A DNA stretch of 64,000 bases. Source: UBA285 sp049970695. Lineage in GTDB: Archaea; Thermoproteota; Thermoprotei_A; Sulfolobales; Desulfurococcaceae. Under the pieces are notes generated by a model that ran no database searches, had not been told where the DNA came from, and worked only from the letters and a program-made list of their open reading frames with translations. The stretch covers positions 1 through 64,000 of the forward strand of contig JBMFML010000001.1 of assembly GCA_049970695.1 (NCBI GenBank). Reading direction: 5' to 3'. Shown piece after piece: positions 1 to 7,615 of the stretch; the stretch's first letter is position 1, and the number at the start of each line of letters is the position of its first letter. The translations under genes and the position numbers were made by a program.

Positions 1-294
1 GTTGTCCTCGAGCTTAGGCGCTCTCGCTAAGCCTCCTTCTAGCGGTACGTAGGCGAGCTGTATGCCCAATGACCTGAAGAGCTGCTCTACACTACTCGGG
101 ATGTTTCCAACAACGTAGAACTTAACTAGGCGGCTCACCCCCGACAGGTCGTAAGACCGCGCCTCTCCAGCAACCACGCCGCTACGCGCATGAGCGTAGT
201 ACCAGTAGAGCAGTGAAGCAGTTGCGACAACGAGTATTAGCAGCGCTGCTGCCAGCGCTACGTGCTTGACCGGCTTTTTCAAACGCTCACCCAC
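1..294 (-). CDS. Membrane-anchored protein of unknown function, 3' part outside window
   Basis: N-terminal part of a gene running off the left edge. The reading frame is open for 98 codons from GTG at 294 and encodes a short basic head (ERLKKPVKH), one strong hydrophobic segment (about residues 11-30) and then an extracellular-type soluble region. An alternative TTG start at 282 sits 5 nt after a GGTGA ribosome binding site and may be the true one. The single N-terminal membrane segment suggests a signal anchor. No family is recognisable from the visible part. It is divergent from the EndoIII-like gene; a TATA-like ATAATATATG lies near 356-365 on this strand. Confidence 0.6.
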   Translation of the reverse strand, partial: MGERLKKPVKHVALAAALLILVVATASLLYWYYAHARSGVVAGEARSYDLSGVSRLVKFYVVGNIPSSVEQLFRSLGIQLAYVPLEGGLARAPKLEDN

Positions 295-470
295 GCCACA
301 CTTTCTCTTTTCCCTCAAAAAGCGTTGTTCTACTTCTGCCCCATATTTCCGCGCATATATTATTGATCTGGTTAATTTAAGAAAAGGTGCCCCTAGACAG
401 CGCGCTGAAGGATAAGTCCTGTGGTGGGTAGTGCCCTAGTGCGCTTCGCGGCTGCGTGCCGGTGGGCCGC

Positions 471-1148
471 TTGATCGGCAATGCCATTTACGAGCGGCTG
501 AGCAGGAGGTACTCCGTGAGGCTTGAGGAGTTCGTGGCACCCCGCCTCAGGGGCGTTTCGCTTTACGAGTTCATAGTGGCTGTTATGCTGTCTCAGAACA
601 CAAGCGATGAAAACGCTTGGAGGGCCTACGTGAACTTGAAGAAGGAGCTGGGGAGCGTGACGCCCGAGTCCGTGCTGAAGCTCAGCGAGAGAGAGCTGGC
701 CGAGCTCATCAAGCCCGCTGGCATGCAGAACCAGAGGGCAGCGAGGATACGGGAGCTCGCAAGGGCCTTTCTCAGCACAGACGTCGACGCAGCTCTAAAG
801 AGCCTCCTGAGCAGCGGCAGGCTCGAAGAGGCCAGGAGCATGCTCATGGAGATGCCTGGTGTGGGGCCTAAGACAGCTGATGTAGCGCTCTTAATGTACT
901 ACGGCGCCCCCACGTTTCCCGTGGATACGCACATAGCCAGGATAACGAGGAGATTGGGCTACGTCGAGAAGGGGGACTACGAGGCTGTGAGGAAGTTCTG
1001 GATGGAAAACACCTCGCCAGAGCTCTACCTCCCACTGCACCTGCTACTAATAGCACACGGCAGGGAGACCTGCAAGGCCAGAAAGCCGCTCTGCGGGAAC
1101 TGCGTCATTAGGAGCTTCTGCGCTCATGGCGGGGGCCGCGCTAGTTGA
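471..1148 (+). CDS. nth: Endonuclease III-like DNA glycosylase/AP lyase
   Basis: HhH-GPD superfamily base-excision repair enzyme, predicted to remove oxidised pyrimidines and cleave at AP sites. The helix-hairpin-helix MPGVGPKTAD (about residues 128-137) carries the catalytic Lys, and PVDTHIARI about 15 residues later carries the catalytic Asp. The C terminus has the [4Fe-4S] loop in the classic spacing C-X6-C-X2-C-X5-C. The length of about 225 residues is normal for the family. I prefer TTG at 471, 6 nt after GGTG; GTG at 456 is also open. Its stop overlaps the start of the next gene by 4 nt (TTGA), so the two are translationally coupled. Some HhH members act on other lesions (for example G/T mismatches), so substrate is not certain. 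Confidence 0.9.
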   Translation: MIGNAIYERLSRRYSVRLEEFVAPRLRGVSLYEFIVAVMLSQNTSDENAWRAYVNLKKELGSVTPESVLKLSERELAELIKPAGMQNQRAARIRELARAFLSTDVDAALKSLLSSGRLEEARSMLMEMPGVGPKTADVALLMYYGAPTFPVDTHIARITRRLGYVEKGDYEAVRKFWMENTSPELYLPLHLLLIAHGRETCKARKPLCGNCVIRSFCAHGGGRAS

Positions 1149-2014
1149 CCCGGGGAGCGCTGCTAAAGGAGATAGCGAGAGAGGTCCTCGGCGAGGAGTT
1201 CGCGAAGAAGATTTGGAAGCGAGTTGAGTTCGTGGGAGACATAGCGCTGATTAGAACCCCGCTCGGCATGAACCCCCTCGAGCTCAAGCCCCTCGCCGAG
1301 GAGCTGCTCAAGCGCTTCCCATACGTTAAGAGCGTTTGGGCCGCCATACCGGGTGTCGAGGGGCCCTACAGGCTGAGGAGGCACGTATGGCTTGCCGGCG
1401 AGCAGCGCAGTGAAACCGTGTACAGGGAGCACGGGTGCGCCTTTAAAGTAGATATTAACAAGGTCTACATCTCGCCTAGCCTCAACTACGAGCACATTCG
1501 AGTCGCCAGGCTTGTGCGCGAAGGCGAAGTCGTAGTCAACATGTTCGCGGGCGCAGGCCTCTTCAGCATTATCATAGCAAAGCACGCCAAGCCGAGGAAG
1601 GTCTACAGCATCGACATAAACCCGGATGCTTACTACTACATGGTTGAAAACGTGAAGCTGAACCACGTAGAGGGCGTTGTTGAGCCGCTCCTAGGCGACG
1701 CCAGAGAAGTCGTCGAATCAAGGCTCGCGGGCACTGCAGACAGAGTGCTAATGCCCTACCCCGAGCTAGCACTCGACTACCTCGTCTACGCGCTAAAGGC
1801 CTTGAGGGGGTCCGGCTGGATCCACGTATATCTGCACGTAGAAACCCCCAGAGGAGAGCACTGGAGGGGCAAGGCGCGAGAAGTGGTTACTACCAGGCTG
1901 CGAGAGCTCGGCGTGAGCGGCTACGACATTGCCCAGGTGAGGAAGGTGAGGAACGTTGGCCCGAGAAAACACCAGGTAGTTGTAGACCTTTACGTGTCTT
2001 CAAGCACGCAGTAG
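1145..2014 (+). CDS. Trm5/Tyw2-type tRNA methyltransferase family protein
   Basis: Class I SAM-dependent enzyme of the Trm5/Taw22/Tyw2 group that modifies G37 next to the anticodon. The N-terminal third (RLRRHVWLAGE, then VYREHGCAFKVDINKVYISP) matches the RNA-binding region of that group. NMFAGAGLFSI (about residue 133) is SAM motif I, DINPDAYYYMVENV is motif II, and DRVLMPYPE occupies the position of the NLP-type catalytic motif. At 289 residues it lacks the long N-terminal D1 extension of Trm5b proteins. It starts with TTG inside the stop of the EndoIII-like gene. It probably serves m1G37 and wyosine formation, consistent with a TYW1 gene in this window; Trm5 versus Tyw2 activity cannot be decided by eye. 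Confidence 0.8.
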   Translation: MTRGALLKEIAREVLGEEFAKKIWKRVEFVGDIALIRTPLGMNPLELKPLAEELLKRFPYVKSVWAAIPGVEGPYRLRRHVWLAGEQRSETVYREHGCAFKVDINKVYISPSLNYEHIRVARLVREGEVVVNMFAGAGLFSIIIAKHAKPRKVYSIDINPDAYYYMVENVKLNHVEGVVEPLLGDAREVVESRLAGTADRVLMPYPELALDYLVYALKALRGSGWIHVYLHVETPRGEHWRGKAREVVTTRLRELGVSGYDIAQVRKVRNVGPRKHQVVVDLYVSSSTQ

Positions 2015-2056
2015 CCTGAAGAAGCCGCTCAGCTCGTGCAAGCTCCCAGCGGGCTG

Positions 2057-2557
2057 TCAGAGGTTCAGGGCTTGGCGGTACTCTTTGCTGTGCTTCTCCA
2101 GCTCTTTGAGCACTCCCGGGTTCTTTTCTACGAGCTCGTTGACTATGCTCAGGTACCTTGCCACCCTAATAGCGTTTGGTGATATCGGCTTCAGCTCTCT
2201 CCCATCAACCACCACGTAGTGCTCTCTCTCGATCTTCTCGCCGAGTATGTACTCTGCTTCGTTTACCGACGCCTGGAGCGCGAAGCAGTGCGGGCTCCCA
2301 TCAATAGTAACGACTACGAGCTTTCTCGGCCTTGTAGACCTGATCATGCTCGCGAGCTTGCCGTAGTAGGCAGCACTCTCGCGCTCTGGGCAAGCCAGCA
2401 GGACTGCCCGGTTCTTCGAGAGCTTTTCGTACAGCTCTGGGTTTACAACGGGCAGGCACGCAGATGCCACTAGGACCTCGTTGCCCTCTAGGTGCGGTGC
2501 CTTAGCCCACGTACTCCATATCCAGGAAACCCTGCCTCTCTGCTCTTCAGAGCTCAA
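2057..2557 (-). CDS. Uncharacterised Cys-containing protein coupled to thiC
   Basis: About 166 residues, no family that I recognise. Conserved-looking features are three spaced cysteine motifs (SACLP, LLACPERE, PHCFALQA) and a central hydrophobic strand KLVVVTIDG, followed by a helical charged tail. The cysteines could bind a metal or Fe-S cluster, but this is inference. The gene overlaps the end of thiC: TTG at 2557 lies 6 nt after a GGTGA box that is itself inside the thiC reading frame, so it is translated from the thiC message. It should therefore fall under the thiamine operator at 3940-3954. A role as accessory to ThiC (an Fe-S enzyme) or to thiamine supply is possible but unproven. Confidence 0.7.
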   Translation of the reverse strand: MSSEEQRGRVSWIWSTWAKAPHLEGNEVLVASACLPVVNPELYEKLSKNRAVLLACPERESAAYYGKLASMIRSTRPRKLVVVTIDGSPHCFALQASVNEAEYILGEKIEREHYVVVDGRELKPISPNAIRVARYLSIVNELVEKNPGVLKELEKHSKEYRQALNL

Positions 2558-3890
2558 GGCCCTCACCATACCTCTCGAGCAGCTCTTCCACGGTAGGCTC
2601 TCTCCTATCCCGCGTGTACTTGTCTAGCAGCAGGAAGACGCAGTACTGGCCACACATAGTGCAGGACTTCAGCGCGGCTGCGCCAAACTGGTTTCTAATA
2701 TTGGCTGCCCTCGCTGGGTCGTAAGTGTTCTTCAGCTGGTACTCCCAGTCGAGCTTGGCTCGTGCAATGCTCATCTTAACGTCGGGCAGGGCAGCCCTCT
2801 TGCCCAGCTTAACTAGGTCTCCCGCGTGAGCGGCTATTTTAGAGGCTATTAGGCCCTCCTTGACCTGCTCCTCGTTTGGAAGCCCGAGGTGCTCGGCAGG
2901 AGTTAAGTAGCATATCAGGTCCGCCCCAGCCGCAGCCGCTAGTGCCGCTCCTATTGCTGCTGCTATGTGGTCGTAGCCTGCTGCTACGTCCGTTACAAGG
3001 GGGCCAAGCACGTAGTAGGGTATGCCGCCTGAGAGCGACTTCATGAGCTTGACGTCTGCAACCACCTTGTCTAGCGTCATGTGGCCAGGCCCCTCGATCA
3101 TTACTTGCACGCCCTTCTCAACAGCGTCTCTAGCTAGCTTGGCGTTTAGCACGAGCTCGGATATTTGGAGCTCGTCGTGGGCGTCTGCTGTCGCACCGGG
3201 CCTGAGCGCGTCTCCAAGGCTTATCACGGCGTCGTACTCTCTGAAGAGCTCTAGTAGGTGGCTCCACTGGCTGTAGTAGGGGTTTTCCCTGCCGGTTTCC
3301 AGCATCCACACTGCAATCATAGAACCGCCGCGGCTTACAATCGGCATTATCCTGCTGCTCTTCACGGCCTTAATTGCCAGATCCCTGGTTATTGCCGCGT
3401 GTATAGTCATGAAGTCTACTCCATCCTTCAAGTGCCTCTCGACTACTTCTAGAAACCAGTCCTCGGGTATGCTCGCGACGCTGCCGTACTTCCTCACGCC
3501 GTATATCCACGCCTGGTACGTGGGGACTGTGCCAAACGGTGTTCCATTAGAGGCCTCTATGAGGATTTTCCTCACCTCGTCGAGGTCTCCACCGGTGCTC
3601 AAGTCCATGAGCGTGTCTGTGCCGTACTCGACAGCTAGCTTTACTTTTCTGACCTCCAAGTCGTAATTGACATAGACGCCGCTCGTGCCCACGTTAACAT
3701 TGACCTTGGTTGTGAGCCCTTCTCCGATGCCAACGAGCCTGGCCTTCTTCTTGGAGGCGTTTCTCGGAACTATGACGCGTCCTCTGGCAATGTTCCTCCT
3801 CAGCCGCTCGTAGTCCACGCCTTCGAGCTTTGCGAGCTCCCTAATGACGTCTACTTCGCCTACCGAGCGGGCTTCGACTATGAGAGGCAC
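2547..3890 (-). CDS. thiC: Phosphomethylpyrimidine synthase ThiC
   Basis: Radical-SAM enzyme that rearranges 5-aminoimidazole ribotide to HMP phosphate, the pyrimidine half of thiamine. The family signatures are clear: GRVIVPRN near the N terminus, KVNVNVGTSG, ATADAHDELQ, MIEGPGHM, and the C-terminal Fe-S motif C-X2-C-X4-C (CTMCGQYC). The length of about 447 residues is normal for archaeal ThiC. Start codons at 3911 and 3902 are open, but the TATA box at 3927-3934 predicts transcription starting near 3905, so I prefer GTG at 3890, which begins the alignable region (PLIVEARSVGE). A 15-bp palindrome shared with thi4 abuts the TATA box. The next gene overlaps its 3' end. Confidence 0.97.
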   Translation of the reverse strand: MPLIVEARSVGEVDVIRELAKLEGVDYERLRRNIARGRVIVPRNASKKKARLVGIGEGLTTKVNVNVGTSGVYVNYDLEVRKVKLAVEYGTDTLMDLSTGGDLDEVRKILIEASNGTPFGTVPTYQAWIYGVRKYGSVASIPEDWFLEVVERHLKDGVDFMTIHAAITRDLAIKAVKSSRIMPIVSRGGSMIAVWMLETGRENPYYSQWSHLLELFREYDAVISLGDALRPGATADAHDELQISELVLNAKLARDAVEKGVQVMIEGPGHMTLDKVVADVKLMKSLSGGIPYYVLGPLVTDVAAGYDHIAAAIGAALAAAAGADLICYLTPAEHLGLPNEEQVKEGLIASKIAAHAGDLVKLGKRAALPDVKMSIARAKLDWEYQLKNTYDPARAANIRNQFGAAALKSCTMCGQYCVFLLLDKYTRDRREPTVEELLERYGEGLEL

Positions 3891-3926
3891 GGTCAAGCCC
3901 ACCGCGGTCAACTACTCTATAACGGC

Positions 3927-3954
3927 ATTTTAAATGCACGATAAACACGTTATC
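3927..3954 (-). promoter_or_regulatory. thiC promoter with 15-bp palindromic operator
   Basis: Read on the minus strand: GATAACGTGTTTATC (3954 to 3940), then 5 nt, then the TATA box TTTAAAAT (3934 to 3927). The palindrome is imperfect only at its centre. It matches the thi4 site at 25615-25629 in 13 of 15 positions, with nearly the same spacing to the TATA box. This position covers the BRE/TFB contact zone, so a bound protein would block initiation. Archaeal thiamine genes are known to be controlled by HTH-ThiN type regulators (ThiR); assignment to that regulator is inference. Confidence 0.8.
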
Positions 3955-4018
3955 AGCGGCTTGCACAGCCCCCGCAACCCGCTTCAAAGCGCGGGAAAGA
4001 GTGGACTGGTTGAGGCCT

Positions 4019-4540
4019 TTAGGAGGATTGCGCGGTCTTTAAGAAGTTGGTGACCACGTTTAGGAGTTCGTCGAGTTTTTTAACGCCGCTGAGCTCCTCC
4101 TTCTTCAATATCTGTCCATTGCGCACCTGCAGTAGTATGGTAGTTGGAGATGCGTGGACGTCGAACTTCCTGTATGCAGAGCTCGCGGCCTCTGAAAAGC
4201 ACTCCCGTGCAAACCAGTCGCAGAGGACTATTACGAAGTTGTACTCGGGGAACATCTTGCCAAATACCTTGACAAAGGGGAACCAGTAGTTGTCGTATAC
4301 CCTGCACGCTGGGCACTTAGCATTGTCGAAGTATATGACGTAGTAGCCATCCCCCCAAGGCAGGTTCGGGTTCCCGTCTACTTGCCTGAGAACCCACTTC
4401 TCCTTCGAGAAGTCGTAGACATATATCCCGTGGGGCGAGTCTGTCCCTACCTTCTCGAGCTCGAGGCCCTCCTTCCCCCTCTTCTTCTCGGGGCTCGTGA
4501 AAAGCATCTTCTTCAGAAGCTCTAGCAAGTCCTCCTCCAA
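4019..4540 (-). CDS. Thioredoxin-fold protein with CPAC motif
   Basis: About 173 residues. A predicted strand YYVIYFDNAKCPACRVYDNYW carries the redox pair CPAC in thioredoxin position (about residue 77), and VHASPTTILLQVRNG contains the cis-Pro loop (SPT) expected roughly 65 residues later. The N-terminal 50 residues are charged and helical and have no signal peptide, so the protein is probably cytosolic. It may act as a thiol-disulfide exchange protein or reductant carrier. I prefer TTG at 4540, 6 nt after GGTG, over GTG at 4549. A TATA-like GCTTAAATC lies near 4561-4570 on the minus strand, so the leader would be short. The exact redox partner is unknown; the glutaredoxin-like PDO at 37 kb is a candidate for the same system. 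Confidence 0.8.
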   Translation of the reverse strand: MEEDLLELLKKMLFTSPEKKRGKEGLELEKVGTDSPHGIYVYDFSKEKWVLRQVDGNPNLPWGDGYYVIYFDNAKCPACRVYDNYWFPFVKVFGKMFPEYNFVIVLCDWFARECFSEAASSAYRKFDVHASPTTILLQVRNGQILKKEELSGVKKLDELLNVVTNFLKTAQSS

Positions 4541-4676
4541 GCCCCCCACCGGCTTCTAGGCGATTTAAGCACCTGTCTACAAGTTCTTGCTAGCAGTAAT
4601 GCAAATAGCTGTTTTTTAATGAACTCATGGTTGCTGCTCAATACTCGTCCAGGACTTAAAGCACGCGAACAACACG

Positions 4677-4697
4677 CTTTTATTAGGTAAACTTTAC
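4677..4697 (+). promoter_or_regulatory. Promoter with palindrome upstream of the CHTC/Lrp operon
   Basis: TATA-like CTTTTATTAG (4677-4686) is followed directly by the perfect inverted repeat GTAAACTTTAC (4687-4697), between TATA box and the expected start of transcription near 4707. Short palindromes in this place suit repression, possibly autoregulation by the Lrp-type product of the second gene. This is inferred from position only. Confidence 0.5.
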
Positions 4698-4726
4698 GAT
4701 TTGAAAAGTGGGGTGCTAGAGTAAGT

Positions 4727-5059
4727 ATGTCTAAGTATGTGCTTAGGAGAATTATTGAAGAGGCCCTGGACTTTTACAATAGAACGCGAGGTGTTGAGTC
4801 CCAAGCAAGAGTTGTAGATATCAAGGATGAGGGGGAGGAGGCCACAGTCGTCGTCGAGTTTTCAGGTACTTTCTGCCACACGTGTGGTGTGAGAGACTGG
4901 GTCGAGGACTTCGCCTACGTAATTAGGTCCATGGGGCACGAAGCCGAGCTGGTCGAGTACGTAGAGCCCGAGGGCGAAGAAGATTATAAGAGAATAGGAG
5001 TCTTCAGAGTAAAGGCTCTACGTGGTGGTGAATATGGCGAGGAAGAGCAAGCTCGTTGA
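4727..5059 (+). CDS. Small conserved protein with CHTC motif
   Basis: 110 residues. The core reads as a mixed alpha-beta domain with a hydrophobic strand VVVEFSG followed by TFCHTCGVRDWVEDF; the paired cysteines CHTC could be a redox or metal site. The C-terminal 20 residues are acidic. I do not recognise an experimentally characterised family. The ATG start is 26 nt after the expected transcription start. The gene overlaps the Lrp-type regulator downstream (start at 5034), so the two form an operon and are translationally coupled, and the regulator may sense a state related to this protein. Confidence 0.8.
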   Translation: MSKYVLRRIIEEALDFYNRTRGVESQARVVDIKDEGEEATVVVEFSGTFCHTCGVRDWVEDFAYVIRSMGHEAELVEYVEPEGEEDYKRIGVFRVKALRGGEYGEEEQAR

Positions 5060-5489
5060 CGAAGTAGACTTGAAAATAATAAATGAGTTGATAAAGAACG
5101 CGCGGGCAACCTACAGGGAGCTCTCGAAAGTAGTTGGATTAACAGACGTGGCGGTAATGAAGAGAGTTAGAAAGCTCGAAAGGGCGGGCGTCATAAAGAG
5201 GTATACGGCAATAGTAGATCCGCAGTCTCTCGGCTACTCAAAGGTCAGCTTCACAGGACTAAACGTAAGCCCCGAGAAGCTGTTTGATGTTGTTAAAGTA
5301 CTTAAGGAAAAGGAGTACGTAAAGTACCTGGCCCTGACTTCGGGAGACCACGACCTGCTCGCCGTGGTGTGGGCCAGGTCTGATGAAGAGCTGGAAGCCA
5401 TACACGATGAGATTAAGCGCATTGACGGCGTCAGAGACGTCTACCCACTAATACTAACGGGCAAAGTGAAAGAAGAGGCCTACATCTAG
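5034..5489 (+). CDS. Lrp/AsnC family transcriptional regulator
   Basis: About 151 residues with the standard two-domain layout. An N-terminal winged helix (VDLKIINELIKNARATYREL, then VMKRVRKLERAGVIKRY) is followed by a RAM ligand-binding domain (about residues 65-148, ending DVYPLILTGKVKEE). The start is ATG at 5034, preceded by GGTGGTGAAT; earlier in-frame GTGs lie within that ribosome binding site. Overlap with the preceding CHTC gene shows co-transcription. The inverted repeat at 4687-4697 is a plausible autoregulatory target. Effector and wider regulon cannot be read from sequence. Confidence 0.93.
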   Translation: MARKSKLVDEVDLKIINELIKNARATYRELSKVVGLTDVAVMKRVRKLERAGVIKRYTAIVDPQSLGYSKVSFTGLNVSPEKLFDVVKVLKEKEYVKYLALTSGDHDLLAVVWARSDEELEAIHDEIKRIDGVRDVYPLILTGKVKEEAYI

Positions 5490-5505
5490 TCCTCACGCAA
5501 GCAAA

Positions 5506-5528
5506 CGCGTAAATAGAGATATTACGCG
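5506..5528. repeat. Inverted repeat CGCGTAA-9-TTACGCG
   Basis: Perfect 7-bp arms CGCGTAA (5506-5512) and TTACGCG (5522-5528) around the AT-rich spacer ATAGAGATA, 17 nt after the Lrp stop and about 50 nt upstream of the TATA-like region of the next gene (near 5576-5585). It could be an RNA hairpin at the end of the operon or a regulator site for the RecA-like gene. Confidence 0.6.
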
Positions 5529-5615
5529 CTCGCGCCACGGCTCTTTACAGAAGCCTGGCTGCCTGGCTGTAGGCACTAAAATACCTTTAGACTACATCTA
5601 TACCTTGGATAGACC

Positions 5616-6374
5616 ATGTCTGCATTTACTTTTAGCCAAGACCTGTTCAGGTACGTCTTCCCAAGCGGTGTTCCGAGGAACTCGTTTATCCTCCTATCTG
5701 GCGAGGGCGGGTCTGGTAAGAGCGTTCTCCTAGCGCACCTAGTCAAAGACGTCCTGGGAGCGGGCGAGCCCGCGATATACGTAACCATGGACGACGACCC
5801 GGCAACGGTCCTGGCGCAGCTCAAGTCGTTTAAAGTCGACGTAGACCACTACTGCAAGGAAGGACAGCTACTGCTGGTCGACGGCTTTAGCTACTTGCTA
5901 AAAGTAAAGAAGGGGCTGGGCAAGTGCGTGGTTGACGAGGTCTCGCCGGAGAACCCCGATGGAATAGTCAGCACTTTAATAAAGCTGACGGAAAGCCGCG
6001 GGTTCTTTAACAAAGGCGCTGTCGTCATAGACTCTCTGAACGAGTCTATGATAACCCTAGATCCCTCCAGGTTCGCTATGCTGGTGAAGTCCATTAGAGC
6101 CAACATAGCCAAGTCGAGGGGGGTCTTGACAGTTGCAACCCTGCACACGTCTACTACGAGCCTCAGAGACTACATGCTGCTCATAGAACACATCGTGGAC
6201 GGCTTGATCGAGACGTCTAACATTCCACCAGAAGTCTCGCAGCAGATACCAATATTCGTGCGGGCCCTCGTAGTCAAGAGAATGAAAGGCGCGTCTTACA
6301 GGCAGGGGACAGTACTATTTGGTATAGACGAAGAGGGCGTGAAGCCAGTGGTATTCAAAATCAAGGGGCACTAG
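5616..6374 (+). CDS. KaiC/RecA-superfamily ATPase
   Basis: 252 residues forming a single RecA-fold domain of the KaiC/RadA-paralog type. Walker A is GEGGSGKS (about residues 29-36), Walker B is GAVVIDSLNE (about 132-141), and VATLHTS precedes the sensor region. It has no HhH or linker domains, so it is not RadA itself; such stand-alone proteins are common in archaea and some modulate recombination, signalling or motility. The ATG is 35 nt after a TATA-like CACTAAAATAC. It is convergent with the small gene ending at 6390. Exact role unknown. Confidence 0.85.
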   Translation: MSAFTFSQDLFRYVFPSGVPRNSFILLSGEGGSGKSVLLAHLVKDVLGAGEPAIYVTMDDDPATVLAQLKSFKVDVDHYCKEGQLLLVDGFSYLLKVKKGLGKCVVDEVSPENPDGIVSTLIKLTESRGFFNKGAVVIDSLNESMITLDPSRFAMLVKSIRANIAKSRGVLTVATLHTSTTSLRDYMLLIEHIVDGLIETSNIPPEVSQQIPIFVRALVVKRMKGASYRQGTVLFGIDEEGVKPVVFKIKGH

Positions 6375-6389
6375 CAGGGCTGCGGTTCA

Positions 6390-6695
6390 TCACTCCACAG
6401 ACTTCTTGCCCCTGCGGATTAGTAGCTCGGCTTTTTCGATTGCCTTTCTCGCGAGCTCTGCGTAGTTGTCTGCAAACGCGTAGAGACCGTGTGGCTGGTA
6501 CTCGATTTCTTCGCAGTCGAGCACTGCAACATCGCTCTCTAGTACTACTTTGGCATACGAATCGCTTACGCAGATGACTACGCGCGCGTCCTTCAGCTCT
6601 CCGACTACCAGCGTGTATGCTCCCTGGCGCTCTTCGTAAGCCCTGCTAAGCATGTGCTTAACGACTTCAACTGCTTTCTCGCGCAACGAGCTCAC
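6390..6695 (-). CDS. Hypothetical protein
   Basis: 101 residues, no family recognised. The sequence starts with a helix, has alternating strands AYTLVVGELKDARVVICVS and ends in a long helix with a basic tail (ELLIRRGKKSVE). It starts 1 nt after the stop of the DUF5622-like gene, on the same strand, so it belongs to a three-gene operon with that gene and the GtrA-like gene. Codon usage resembles the neighbours. The function is not inferable. Confidence 0.65.
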   Translation of the reverse strand: MSSLREKAVEVVKHMLSRAYEERQGAYTLVVGELKDARVVICVSDSYAKVVLESDVAVLDCEEIEYQPHGLYAFADNYAELARKAIEKAELLIRRGKKSVE

Positions 6696-6696
6696 G

Positions 6697-6927
6697 CTAG
6701 ACCTCGTAAAGGGCTTCTCTCACTTTCTTTGGAAGGGCTTCTTCGCTTACGATAACTGCCGTGCGCGGGGGCTTCCTCGTCTTAAACCCCATTACTACGT
6801 AGCGCGTGGGGTCTTGGACGTCTCCGCTAGTTTCTCCCTTGCCAAACCTCACATTCAGTACCCTGACTTTCACGTAATAACCGTCTCCCCGCTCGACGTA
6901 GATGTACTTGCCGTGCTTAAGCCCCAC
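6697..6927 (-). CDS. Small basic conserved archaeal protein (DUF5622-like)
   Basis: About 76 residues beginning MGLKHGKYIYVERGDG, an all-beta looking protein ending in a short helix (PKKVREALYEV). I recall a Thermoproteota family of this type (DUF5622), but the match is from memory. GTG at 6927 is 6 nt after GGTG and gives the typical N terminus; the earlier GTG at 6936 overlaps the ribosome binding site. It overlaps the end of the GtrA-like gene by 11 nt, so the two are translationally coupled. Confidence 0.75.
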   Translation of the reverse strand: MGLKHGKYIYVERGDGYYVKVRVLNVRFGKGETSGDVQDPTRYVVMGFKTRKPPRTAVIVSEEALPKKVREALYEV

Positions 6928-7615
6928 TAGAAACACCCCTAATCAAGTGCGTGCTCCAAGTATAGGCGTAGCCCAATATATAGTTTGCAATAAAGCCTAG
7001 GACTATTCCAATAAACTGCGCTAGGAGGAAGGGTGCGCCGAGCAGTGGAAGTAGTGTTGCTGACGAGGCCTGCGAAATCCAGCTAACAGCACTTGCAAAG
7101 TGGTACTTCAGCAGCCTAGTAGCCACTGCTCCCGGCCTAGCACTCAACCCCCTTCCCTTAAAGGTGATTTTTTCGTGCAGCACGAAGTTCCACAGGAGGC
7201 TTGCCTCAAAACCCGCTGTAGAAGCCAGGGGTCTCGAGACCCAGCTTAGTGCCTGCAAAATACCAAAGGCCATGCCTGCCACTGCGAGGTTCACGAGCAC
7301 TCCCGAGAGACCAATTGCTGCAAATACCGCCACGCGTAGGGGCTCAGCGAGAGCTAAAGCCAAGAGTCTTGGAAGTCTGGCAGAATAAACGTCGAACCAG
7401 TCCTGCTCGCTAAGCTCGACTTCAACTACTTCTCCACCCCCGCTCACGGAGGCCCAGACGACTAGGTCGCCTCTGCGCTCGTAGAACCCTATTCCCAGGA
7501 GCTCTAGGAGGAAAAGCCTATAGGGAGATACCCTGCTCGCCAAGTAAACCGGCTTGTCCACGCTTCTCGCTTTCTTGAGTGCTGTTTTCAGCCAGTGGCG
7601 CGGAGCACACACCAC
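6917..7615 (-). CDS. GtrA-like membrane protein with N-terminal soluble domain
   Basis: 232 residues from the first usual start codon. Residues from about 95 form a four-helix GtrA/DPMS-like membrane domain: VAVFAAIGLSGVLVNLAVAG, then TAGFEASLLWNFVLHEKITF (the W-N-F motif typical of GtrA), then two further helices ending NYILGYAYTW. GtrA-type proteins are linked to flipping or transfer of polyprenyl-linked sugars. The first 90 residues form a separate soluble domain that I cannot name. The frame is open and protein-like upstream of 7615 as far as 7717, without ATG, GTG or TTG, so the true N terminus may lie further up (see findings). It is divergent from a polyprenol/lipid kinase gene, which fits a shared role in lipid-linked glycosylation. 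Confidence 0.8.
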   Translation of the reverse strand: MVCAPRHWLKTALKKARSVDKPVYLASRVSPYRLFLLELLGIGFYERRGDLVVWASVSGGGEVVEVELSEQDWFDVYSARLPRLLALALAEPLRVAVFAAIGLSGVLVNLAVAGMAFGILQALSWVSRPLASTAGFEASLLWNFVLHEKITFKGRGLSARPGAVATRLLKYHFASAVSWISQASSATLLPLLGAPFLLAQFIGIVLGFIANYILGYAYTWSTHLIRGVSSGA

